The notes under the pieces are model-generated. The model saw only the letters and a list, made by a program, of their open reading frames with translations, did no database searches and was not told the DNA's origin. Positions 44,016-50,659 of a stretch of 54,421 nucleotides of DNA are shown in pieces. The stretch is from a virus, in the IMG/VR virus record IMGVR_UViG_3300017598_000553, positions 1 through 54,421 of that record, one strand, 5' to 3'. Each line of letters begins with the position of its first letter. The stretch's first letter is position 1. Both the position numbers and the translations under genes were made by a program.

Positions 44016-44044
44016 AATATACTCCTTTGTTTAGTTACTGTCAA
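44016..44044 (-). promoter_or_regulatory. Consensus-like promoter overlapping the ribosome site
   Basis: On the minus strand TTGACA (44044-44039), 17-base spacer, TATATT (44021-44016) and CAATT lead directly into the ATG at 44010. The spacer contains AAAGGAG, a good Shine-Dalgarno. If used, transcripts would be leaderless for the 343-residue gene. Boxes and following bases match the site at 37.8 kb. Confidence 0.5.
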
Positions 44045-44050
44045 GTAAAT

Positions 44051-45598
44051 TTAAGAAAAATTTGCAATTCCATGCATTAGGTCAAGCGCTACTTTACAGA
44101 AAAGTGTTGAATGTACTGCATCATCAGGACCTATACTGATGTACTTCATGCTATTCTTTTCCTCATCATAGTCCATTTGAACATTGAGAAAATCATCTTT
44201 AAATGGCTCAAAATCGTCCCAACGAGGCAAAACCATGTTTCCTTTTCTAATTTCCTGAAACAGTTCATTCATCACTTGACTACGATTAAGAGTGTAAGCA
44301 GGCATCTTTGGATTCCATCTAATTTTTTCTTTCTGTGTAGGTAAATGTTGGAAAGCAATTACCTTATTATGTCCTACTTTACTACGGATTTCTGAATTTG
44401 GTGCTTCACCCATACCGTAGTCAGCAGCAAGATGTACTACTTTCCACTTCTCCATGAGTTCAGGAATCAGTCGATGTATGTAAGCATAATCTGCTTCCTT
44501 ACCTAAAAATTTCTTCAAGTATAAAACATGGTATCTATCTCCACGTTTTTGCATTATAGTAATAACTGTGTGAGAATTTTCTGAATTTATTGGGCCATAA
44601 TCAATTCCCATAATACTCTTGTACGAAACATCAAGGTCGTTTGGTTCTCCAGACATAACATATTCTGATCTACAATTCTTGACTAAGTCTGCTTCAGTTA
44701 TAGGAGATGTTCCTTCATCATACTCAAGTGCAAGTACTTCATTATGATATTTAGCAGTAGAGTATTTTTCTCTCTTGCCAAGTACATCTTTTTCCCAGTC
44801 TACCCACGGAGCTTTATCAAAATGTAATAAGCAAACTCTGAATCCTTCTAGTACTGGTTTTTTAGTTAAAGAAAAAGTAGATACCCATTCCCCTCCCTGC
44901 TTAACATCAAGCGATCTTCCACATTTATTACACACAACTCCAAGATCACCAATATTATCAGGACCTAATATATTCCAATGATTACATGACTGACATTTCA
45001 GGATATACTCATTTTTAGTAGATCTGTCCCAAATATTTGCAAGAGTTCCTTTACTGCGCTTTGGGGTCCCCGCATACAAGCTCCACTTGAACATAGAACG
45101 CGACATGGTTTCCTGTATTACAGGAATAATATCTTCTCTTAAATCCTGCACTTCATCAAATATATTCATGTCAGCAGAGTACCCTCTGATTCTGTCAGCA
45201 TTTAAGAGTGCATACCTCAAGTACATTCTCGAACCATTCAAGAGTTGTTTCATAAATACGTTTTGAACTAATGACGAATTCATATAATGTTCCTTGATAA
45301 GCGGACTACCCTCGAGCACTGGGTTCACTCTATCATGAGAAAACACTTTTGTTTGGTCTACTGTAGGAGAAATATAGAGAGACTTGAAATAATTATACAT
45401 CACACTATTTGTTATCATAAGATTAGATAAAGTGGTAGACTTCGCCGTCTGTCTTGAAAACATATAGACGGACTCTGGCGCATCTGAATTGTAAATTGCG
45501 CGTAAATGTGGGTAGTCATTCAATGATAATTGATGACCATTCAGATACAAGAAATTCTCAGCAAAATCTGCTTTAGTTGTGTGTATAACTTGAGACAT
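44051..45598 (-). CDS. terL: Terminase large subunit
   Basis: 515 residues. Walker A variant 'SRQTAKSTTLSNLM' at about 48-61, Walker B 'MNIFDEVQDL' at about 141-150, a motif III region 'SLYAGTPKR', and a zinc ribbon of two Cys pairs ('CQSCNHW', 'CNKCGRSL'). A RNase H-like nuclease follows with acidic 'GIDYGPINSE', 'LAADYGMGE' and 'PDDAVHSTLF'. It pumps and cuts DNA into proheads. The zinc ribbon between ATPase and nuclease is found in some terminase subfamilies. Confidence 0.9.
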   Translation of the reverse strand: MSQVIHTTKADFAENFLYLNGHQLSLNDYPHLRAIYNSDAPESVYMFSRQTAKSTTLSNLMITNSVMYNYFKSLYISPTVDQTKVFSHDRVNPVLEGSPLIKEHYMNSSLVQNVFMKQLLNGSRMYLRYALLNADRIRGYSADMNIFDEVQDLREDIIPVIQETMSRSMFKWSLYAGTPKRSKGTLANIWDRSTKNEYILKCQSCNHWNILGPDNIGDLGVVCNKCGRSLDVKQGGEWVSTFSLTKKPVLEGFRVCLLHFDKAPWVDWEKDVLGKREKYSTAKYHNEVLALEYDEGTSPITEADLVKNCRSEYVMSGEPNDLDVSYKSIMGIDYGPINSENSHTVITIMQKRGDRYHVLYLKKFLGKEADYAYIHRLIPELMEKWKVVHLAADYGMGEAPNSEIRSKVGHNKVIAFQHLPTQKEKIRWNPKMPAYTLNRSQVMNELFQEIRKGNMVLPRWDDFEPFKDDFLNVQMDYDEEKNSMKYISIGPDDAVHSTLFCKVALDLMHGIANFS

Positions 45599-45901
45599 TT
45601 ACATTCCCAGGCTTTTTAAATATCTGTCACGAACTACGTTTTTTGCTAATTCTTTTTTATTTAAAACACTCACAGGTAATTTACCACCAGTTACTAGTTC
45701 AGCCGACATGTGTTTTTCTCTCAAGACCTGTGCTGCTGTACCTTTTCCAGAATACATTTTATTTACTTTGTTCATTCTTGGTGTAGGTTGTATTTTTATT
45801 GGTCCTTCATATTTAGGAAGTTTAGTAGTTTTCTTAAATGTCTTGACTATCGAACCCCAAACTCCTGCATATTTTTGAAACACAGTTTCTGCTTTATCCA
45901 T
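45599..45901 (-). CDS. Small basic protein with MDKA-type N-terminus
   Basis: 100 residues, strongly basic. Starts 'MDKAETVFQKYAGVWGS', an N-terminal pattern shared with other minus-strand proteins here. Overlaps the bS21 gene by 8 bases and abuts the terminase. A small-terminase role is possible by position, but no helix-turn-helix is evident. Family not recognised. Confidence 0.5.
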   Translation of the reverse strand: MDKAETVFQKYAGVWGSIVKTFKKTTKLPKYEGPIKIQPTPRMNKVNKMYSGKGTAAQVLREKHMSAELVTGGKLPVSVLNKKELAKNVVRDRYLKSLGM

Positions 45902-46076
45902 ATTTCGCTCTCATTTTTCTTCTTTCTCTTTTAGCTAAAGAAGGTTTGACATAAAATTGTCTTTTATTAAATTCATCTAAAATTTTAGATGTTTCCATTT
46001 TCTTTTTAAACTTACGAAGAGCTATCTCTAGTGCTTCATTGCTGCTGTTCCGAACTTCCACTTCTACCGGCATCAT
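45894..46076 (-). CDS. rpsU: Ribosomal protein bS21 homologue
   Basis: 60 residues (59 from the second ATG at 46073). 'PVEVEVRNSSNEALEIALRK' then 'FKKKMETSKILDEFNKR' and 'QFYVKPSLAKRERRKMRAK' follow bS21 from end to end: N-terminal strand, two basic helices and the '[RK]-x-[FY]-Y-x-K-P-S' signature. bS21 sits beside the 16S rRNA anti-Shine-Dalgarno region in the 30S subunit and affects initiation. Phage-encoded bS21 has been reported. It starts within the end of the nucleotidyltransferase gene (41-base overlap), so it is probably made by reinitiation. Confidence 0.88.
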   Translation of the reverse strand: MMPVEVEVRNSSNEALEIALRKFKKKMETSKILDEFNKRQFYVKPSLAKRERRKMRAKYG

Positions 46077-46986
46077 TCGCTTTTGATTGGTGTATTATTT
46101 CCTCCACATCTTCCAATATAATCTGATATTTAATTGGTAATCTTTTATGCATAAACTTATAAAGAATATTACGATATCCAACTCTAGGAGATCCCCAACC
46201 CCAATTATATGCGAAATCTCTTCCCAGTTGTAATTCTTCAATGAAGGATATTAATTGTTTTAGATCTCTTTGTATACGATTTTCTAATGTAATTATTTTC
46301 CATGGGTTTCTGCCGTATTTTTTTATATCTTTTAAACTGTTTTCATAGTTATCAGCTCTTCTCATGAATTCGTTTGCGAGCATTCGAACTGTCGTGAGTT
46401 CTGCCCAAAATTTATCTTCTACTCGTCTATAAGTAGACTCATCTGGCGGATTAACTAACCATTCATCAGCTAATACGTCATATACGCCGAAGTAAGAATC
46501 TTGATATCCTGGTATCTCATCTCTCATTCCTTGTAAATATAGATTTAAAGGATGGCTAGTTCCTGGTATATTTTTATCATTATACTTTCTTCGTTCTTCC
46601 CAAAGTTCTTCAACCAAACTTGGCGGATCAAGTACTGCATTTACATCTACATCCGACTTGGAAGTATATCGAAGTCCAGTTGTAGATCCTATAAGGACTA
46701 TTTGCTTAACAGACTCTTTTGGTGCAAGTCTGTATACTACTTTCATGATATGATCGCGAACGTTAGGCAACAAGTGACTTCCATCCGGCAACCATAAATC
46801 AGGTGCCATCTTGTTAGCTTTACGATCTAATATACCAGCACGCTTGAAGAATACTACTTCAGCTTTTTCCTTACGTATTCCTTTAGGTGGTTTACGATTA
46901 AACCATTCCTTAGACAACGCATCTATTGCCTGACTTGTAGGAGTATTCTTTATTTTTTTATAAACTTGTGAAGCCTTGTCCATCAT
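46036..46986 (-). CDS. Nucleotidyltransferase-fold protein
   Basis: 316 residues starting 'MMDKASQVYKKIK'. The nucleotidyltransferase signature is 'IVLIGSTTGLRYTSKSDVDV': Gly100-Ser101, then Asp112 and Asp114 for metal binding. A helical domain follows from about 185, ending in a Ser/Gln tail. Pol-beta-type enzymes of this size include antibiotic- and tRNA-modifying transferases; the substrate here is unknown. Its stop lies within the bS21 gene and its start shares a base with the stop of the metallopeptidase gene. Confidence 0.65.
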   Translation of the reverse strand: MMDKASQVYKKIKNTPTSQAIDALSKEWFNRKPPKGIRKEKAEVVFFKRAGILDRKANKMAPDLWLPDGSHLLPNVRDHIMKVVYRLAPKESVKQIVLIGSTTGLRYTSKSDVDVNAVLDPPSLVEELWEERRKYNDKNIPGTSHPLNLYLQGMRDEIPGYQDSYFGVYDVLADEWLVNPPDESTYRRVEDKFWAELTTVRMLANEFMRRADNYENSLKDIKKYGRNPWKIITLENRIQRDLKQLISFIEELQLGRDFAYNWGWGSPRVGYRNILYKFMHKRLPIKYQIILEDVEEIIHQSKANDAGRSGSSEQQQ

Positions 46987-47486
46987 TATTTCTTTTTAAA
47001 TTTTAAATATGCGCTGCCGGTCACTGTTCCTCCCGCAGCAATTGTCGCTTGTATTGGTCTTTGCTTTATCGCTTGTTTAGTCCCAACTTCAATTGCAGCC
47101 ATTGTTTTAAATCCTTTAGGTACCTCTTTTAGTTTTCTCCAAGCCGCTCGATTTGCAGCAACCTCTTCAATTATATTAAATGGTAAAAGTGGATAAAGTT
47201 TTCCAGATAGTTTTCCTTTTTTAGCTCTAATAGCATGAGTTAATTCGTGCCTAAGTAAAAACCTGTCATTTTTTTTCTTGTCTGCTATAAATACTATTCC
47301 TTTATCTTCTATAATTGCTTTTCTAAGAGTAGGTCTAAGGGCAGGCTCCTGTTTCCAAAATCTTTTAAAATTTCTGTGCAAACTTGCGTTACTTAGGGAA
47401 GCCCCATCTGCAGCCTTATTGCCTGTTCTGCTTACATTTTCTGTTAGCACCATTAATGGTCTATAAAATTTAGCAGCTTTATCCAT
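46986..47486 (-). CDS. HExxH zinc metallopeptidase-like protein
   Basis: 166 residues starting 'MDKAAKFYRPL'. 'FLLRHELTHAIRAKKG' gives H80-E81-x-x-H84, and 'IIEEVAANRAAW' offers Glu107/Glu108 as third ligand, the gluzincin arrangement seen in ImmA/IrrE-type and related small peptidases. The last 30 residues are Gly/Ala/Lys-rich with a weak hydrophobic stretch. It could process virion or host proteins. Target unknown. Confidence 0.65.
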   Translation of the reverse strand: MDKAAKFYRPLMVLTENVSRTGNKAADGASLSNASLHRNFKRFWKQEPALRPTLRKAIIEDKGIVFIADKKKNDRFLLRHELTHAIRAKKGKLSGKLYPLLPFNIIEEVAANRAAWRKLKEVPKGFKTMAAIEVGTKQAIKQRPIQATIAAGGTVTGSAYLKFKKK

Positions 47487-48335
47487 TTAATTTAGCTCTG
47501 ATATATGTTTAATCTTGACTTCTTCTTCTGCTTGAGTTATAGGTCCTTCAGATGCAGGTAAATCCTGCTCTTTCTTTTTATTTAACTTGAATGAAATTTC
47601 AGTAAATACATCTTTCTTTTCCTTGGTATCCCTATCAAATTTTTCAAGTTTTTCTACAGTCTTGAGTGCAAGGTTACCCCATTTCTGAGCTACGTCTGTA
47701 TTAGTCTTTGAACTTTCCTTGAAATTATAAAATGAATCCGTCATTATTTCTCTGAGCATAGAATCAAAAGATTTGTTTGGTGCTGCGCCAAGTTTCCAAA
47801 CAAGACGGTCTTTATCTCCTTCGAGAGCTAATTTATAAAATCTTTTTAAATTACTATTTTCAGTTATATCTACAAATTCTATTTTGTCTGTAAGTGACCA
47901 AGACTTGACATTAAAAAAGTAATGTAAAAATTCTGCAATGTCTTCTGATGTATAGCTAATATTATACTTTCCATTAACAATCAATTCAATATCTTCGTCT
48001 GTTATTTTGGCAAGTGCTAGAGAGGTAATCAAGCGATACATAAGGGGGTCTTCAAGTAATCGAAATGCTCCTTCTATACCAGTGGTTCCGTTCGGCATAT
48101 CTAACTTACGCAAGTAACTTACCATCTTATCAACGCCCATTTCCATTAACCAATTTGGATCTGGTTGATTCTTAGTAATATAATCTGGATTAATTTTTGC
48201 AAGAGTTGCATGAACCTGATCTGTACCATCAAAAGGAATAAAAAATTCTTGCTCAGCAAGTTTTTCTTCTATATGGTCTTTTGATAATTTACTACAAACT
48301 AATGCTTCTATATATTTTATATAAGGTATTTTCAT
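47487..48335 (-). CDS. Hypothetical helical protein
   Basis: 282 residues, predominantly helical, with 'IEEKLAEQEFF' and 'FYKLALEGD' matching the K-x-A motif theme and an acidic/Lys-rich C-terminus. Its ATG overlaps the stop of a 34-residue gene (ATGA). A small-terminase or assembly role cannot be excluded. Family not recognised. Confidence 0.5.
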   Translation of the reverse strand: MKIPYIKYIEALVCSKLSKDHIEEKLAEQEFFIPFDGTDQVHATLAKINPDYITKNQPDPNWLMEMGVDKMVSYLRKLDMPNGTTGIEGAFRLLEDPLMYRLITSLALAKITDEDIELIVNGKYNISYTSEDIAEFLHYFFNVKSWSLTDKIEFVDITENSNLKRFYKLALEGDKDRLVWKLGAAPNKSFDSMLREIMTDSFYNFKESSKTNTDVAQKWGNLALKTVEKLEKFDRDTKEKKDVFTEISFKLNKKKEQDLPASEGPITQAEEEVKIKHISELN

Positions 48336-48436
48336 TTTTTTATTCGAAAGTCATCCCTCATTTTAGTTTTAATATATTTAACCTTCTTACACTTACGACG
48401 AGCTAACTTTTTAAAAACAATATCTGCTTTAGACAT
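48332..48436 (-). CDS. Small basic protein (34 aa)
   Basis: Starts MSKADIVFKKLARRK, ends DDFRIKK; very basic. A good AGGAG lies eight bases before the ATG, the start is overlapped by the upstream zinc-finger gene and the stop overlaps the next ATG by four bases. Contains the F-K-K-L-A motif. Accepted as a gene because of these signals. Confidence 0.6.
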   Translation of the reverse strand: MSKADIVFKKLARRKCKKVKYIKTKMRDDFRIKK

Positions 48437-48596
48437 TTCTTTCACTCCTACAGTTTGGAGCATGGCAAATAATTTTTCTATGAGTCCTCCCGGCTGAATT
48501 TACACTAGACTCTATTCTAGCAGTTTGCCCTCCACAAACAGGGCACTTGACACTTCGAGGCCCAACCTGTGTCTTTGTAAGTTTTTTAGGTTGCAT
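48429..48596 (-). CDS. Ogr/Delta-like zinc-finger protein (55 aa)
   Basis: ATG at 48596-48594 overlaps the upstream stop (TAATG). 'VKCPVCGGQTARIESS', then 'GRTHRKIICHAPNCRSE', gives C-x2-C ... C-x4-C with Arg and Ser in the spacing of Ogr/Delta activators of P2-type phages, which drive late transcription. It lacks their long C-terminal part. A general zinc-ribbon DNA-binding role is the alternative. Confidence 0.6.
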   Translation of the reverse strand: MQPKKLTKTQVGPRSVKCPVCGGQTARIESSVNSAGRTHRKIICHAPNCRSERNV

Positions 48597-48826
48597 TAGT
48601 GTACAAATAATTTAGCTAATTTCTCTCTGTCGAGCTTAAGTTTTTCTCCCCACTCGGTGAATTGATTGTCATACTTGCCTTCAAAAGCTTCCTTGACCAT
48701 TTCTCCCATCTTAACAAAAGATTCTGGCTGTGCTTTTTCGGCTATCTTACAAAATAAAGAATCAAACTCATTTGGAGTTTCGGGTTCTTTATCGTAATTC
48801 AGGTGTTGAAATATTTCGTAACCCAT
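48596..48826 (-). CDS. Hypothetical protein
   Basis: 76 residues from the ATG at 48826, preceded by GAGG; the longer frame starting at 48880 would run far into the upstream gene and begins with a Lys-rich stretch that is its shadow. 'FDSLFCKIAEKAQ' and 'LKLDREKLAKLFVH' hold the K-x-A motif. Helical, charged. Family not recognised. Confidence 0.55.
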   Translation of the reverse strand: MGYEIFQHLNYDKEPETPNEFDSLFCKIAEKAQPESFVKMGEMVKEAFEGKYDNQFTEWGEKLKLDREKLAKLFVH

Positions 48827-49094
48827 CTTTTTTCCTCGCTTTTTTACGACGTTCTGCTTCTTTATCTTCGTCGTCTTCATATATAAAATTAATAATATAA
48901 TTTAGATCTTCGTTTGAACGTGGACCAGTAAATCGGATTAATTCTTTTTGATCCTCGTTATATATTCCTATATCTGGAATATCAGAAATAACAAACTCGC
49001 AAGTAGCTCCAAAGTTGTCTTCTGCAACATTTTTTAGAGCTACTGCTAAGTCGTTAGCTGCCTCGGTTCCATTGTGTTCTATTAAGAGATACAT
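48789..49094 (-). CDS. Possible thioredoxin-fold protein lacking the Cys pair
   Basis: 101 residues. 'MYLLIEHNG' as first strand, 'TCEFVISDIPDIGIYNEDQK' and 'ELIRFTGPRSNEDLNYIINF' resemble the second half of thioredoxin-like proteins (cis-Pro strand, 'F-x-G-x-R' turn, last helix). There is no C-x-x-C. The C-terminus is a Lys-rich tail. Resemblance by eye only. Confidence 0.45.
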   Translation of the reverse strand: MYLLIEHNGTEAANDLAVALKNVAEDNFGATCEFVISDIPDIGIYNEDQKELIRFTGPRSNEDLNYIINFIYEDDEDKEAERRKKARKKDGLRNISTPELR

Positions 49095-49549
49095 TAATTA
49101 TAATATGCTCGTTGTGGTATATTCAGGCCTCGCATTGAAGCTAATTGTCTACGTTTCTTTTCACTAGATTCGTTTGCGGAATTAGCTAGATATAAACCTC
49201 CAGCAACCGCTGCTCCACCTACGACCAATCCTTTTTTATGACGACTTACAAAACCTTTGCCTTTAGGTCCTTTACCACTAGTAAGTGCAACATTTTCTGC
49301 TTTAGATGCCTGCTCTTTGCCGAGCCTGGTTAACTGAGCGCCTCTTTCCTTCATATATCCACTAACATTAAAATTTGGATCTTTCTTTAACATTGCGGCA
49401 GCTTCATTTGATGTCTGCTTGTAGATATCTTTTGCTCCTTTTCTCTTAGCAAAAAATCTTTTTATAGCACCCTTACCGCGCACTAAAGGTAAAAATTTAG
49501 CATCTTTCTGTATCTCGTTTTTAAATCCTACAAGATTCTGCTTATTCAT
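49094..49549 (-). CDS. Small basic protein with glycine-rich hydrophobic segment
   Basis: 151 residues from the ATG at 49549, which overlaps the upstream stop by eight bases and has GAGG upstream; the frame extends to 49633 but that part shadows the previous gene. Very basic up to 'RHKKGLVVGGAAVAGGLYLA' (a possible membrane segment), then a short polar tail. Likely virion-associated or ejected. Family not recognised. Confidence 0.5.
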   Translation of the reverse strand: MNKQNLVGFKNEIQKDAKFLPLVRGKGAIKRFFAKRKGAKDIYKQTSNEAAAMLKKDPNFNVSGYMKERGAQLTRLGKEQASKAENVALTSGKGPKGKGFVSRHKKGLVVGGAAVAGGLYLANSANESSEKKRRQLASMRGLNIPQRAYYN

Positions 49550-49874
49550 CACTGTCCTCTTTTTTAGATTTCTTTCTGGAAGCGGTTTTTTTGGGATCCT
49601 TAGAACCTTTACTTTTAGGAACTTCTTTTTCAATCAAAGTTTCTACCATTTCCTTTTTTACTTCTTCAGGAACTTCGGGTATAACTTCCGGTTTTTTATC
49701 TTCCTTTTCTGTTACAACGGGTTCTACAATATCTTTCTTTACTTCCTCTAAAATTGTTTCAGAAGGAACCTGTGGCTCTTCAACCACAGGCTCTTCAATT
49801 AATACTTCTTTTGCTTTTGCTGCATCACGCTGTTTAGTTCTAACTTCAGCTATATGAAATAATGATCTTGCCAT
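49542..49874 (-). CDS. Acidic Pro/Glu/Val-rich protein
   Basis: 110 residues. N-terminal 'MARSLFHIAEVRTKQRDA' recalls the 'MARSFHAEI' module of the scaffold-like proteins. Residues 25-85 are P/E/V/K low complexity; the tail is Lys/Ser-rich ('KKTASRKKSKKEDSDE'). Disordered linker or scaffold-like role inferred. Confidence 0.5.
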   Translation of the reverse strand: MARSLFHIAEVRTKQRDAAKAKEVLIEEPVVEEPQVPSETILEEVKKDIVEPVVTEKEDKKPEVIPEVPEEVKKEMVETLIEKEVPKSKGSKDPKKTASRKKSKKEDSDE

Positions 49875-49886
49875 ATGTATCTCTGA

Positions 49887-50105
49887 TTATGCTGGACCAC
49901 CGTGTAATACGGTAAGCTTGCGTGTGTATGCATGCACATTTTCTTTCTCTCTGGTTTTTTGTGCTTTCCATTTACTGGTTGCACCACTATCTCCACCAGT
50001 TGCCTGATGTGAGTATGTGTCATATACAGATTGAATGTATGTGTTTTGTGTAGCGCCTGCAGCTAATTTTTTAGCATACGCACGCTGATATAGTGTCATA
50101 CTCAT
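49887..50105 (-). CDS. Small hypothetical protein
   Basis: 72 residues with a perfect GGAGG nine bases upstream. 'LYQRAYAKKLAAGATQNTYI' contains K-K-L-A. First gene after the extended -10 promoter near 50.14 kb, so it heads that transcript. No family recognised. Confidence 0.55.
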   Translation of the reverse strand: MSMTLYQRAYAKKLAAGATQNTYIQSVYDTYSHQATGGDSGATSKWKAQKTREKENVHAYTRKLTVLHGGPA

Positions 50106-50135
50106 CGAGTATTCCTCCTTAATTATTGTTTATTA

Positions 50136-50164
50136 AATATAGCATTTTTTGTGCAAATATACAA
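50136..50164 (-). promoter_or_regulatory. Extended -10 promoter
   Basis: On the minus strand TTGTAT, 17-base spacer ending in TGC, and TATATT (50141-50136) lie in the 62-base gap after the GIY-YIG gene. TG-n-TATATT is an extended -10, which tolerates a weak -35. It would drive the genes from 50.1 kb leftward. Confidence 0.5.
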
Positions 50165-50167
50165 ATT

Positions 50168-50659
50168 TTACAAAGCTTGTGTCCACCCAACATGTGATTT
50201 CCTCTGACCGAGAATAACTTTACTTAGATGTCCTGCATCTAAGTCATGTTCTCTGCAAAATCTGTTAAGTCCTATGGCTGAAATTAGTTTCCCTGTGGGA
50301 CTTATAATTTTAAATGGCTGTGCTTTACTTTTAGATATTTTTTCTTTTGTTTTACCAGAATGTTTCATACCTAAATTATTGTTAGCCACTCTTCGAATGT
50401 TATATTTAGGATCTAATGTATCCAAATAATACTGCTCTCTAGTAGTTAAATTATTTATATCCTTAACTAATTCTACAGGTTGAAAGTGCATAGTTTCCAA
50501 GCCATATTTGTTACATGCCCTTTGCAATATTATATTCGGATGTTTATTGTTTTTTAAATGGGTTTTGTGTTCCCCAAATCTTCTTGTTATATTGTTAGTT
50601 GACCCAATATAAAAATCTCCAGTTATTTTGTTAGCTATTTTGTAAATTCCAGAACTCAT
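50168..50659 (-). CDS. GIY-YIG homing endonuclease
   Basis: 163 residues. 'GIYKIANKITGDFYIGSTNN' is the GIY...YIG pair, 'RRFGEHKTHLKN' brings the catalytic Arg and His, and 'REQYYLDTLDPKYNIRRVAN' the Glu. 'GMKHSGKTKEKISKSKA' is a NUMOD3-type DNA-binding repeat, and the C-terminus 'GLNRFCREHDLDAGHLSKVI' a NUMOD1-like helix-turn-helix. Free-standing mobile gene of the SegA kind; its ATG overlaps the ligase stop (TAATG). Confidence 0.9.
   Translation of the reverse strand: MSSGIYKIANKITGDFYIGSTNNITRRFGEHKTHLKNNKHPNIILQRACNKYGLETMHFQPVELVKDINNLTTREQYYLDTLDPKYNIRRVANNNLGMKHSGKTKEKISKSKAQPFKIISPTGKLISAIGLNRFCREHDLDAGHLSKVILGQRKSHVGWTQAL

Noticed and set aside
48596-48880. Longer 94-aa version of the gene starting at 48880
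   Set aside because: The extra N-terminus is a Lys-rich out-of-frame reading of the upstream gene; the ATG at 48826 has a GAGG site.
49094-49633. Longer 179-aa version of the gene starting at 49633
   Set aside because: The added 28 residues lie entirely within the upstream gene in another frame; the ATG at 49549 has a ribosome site and a short coupled overlap.
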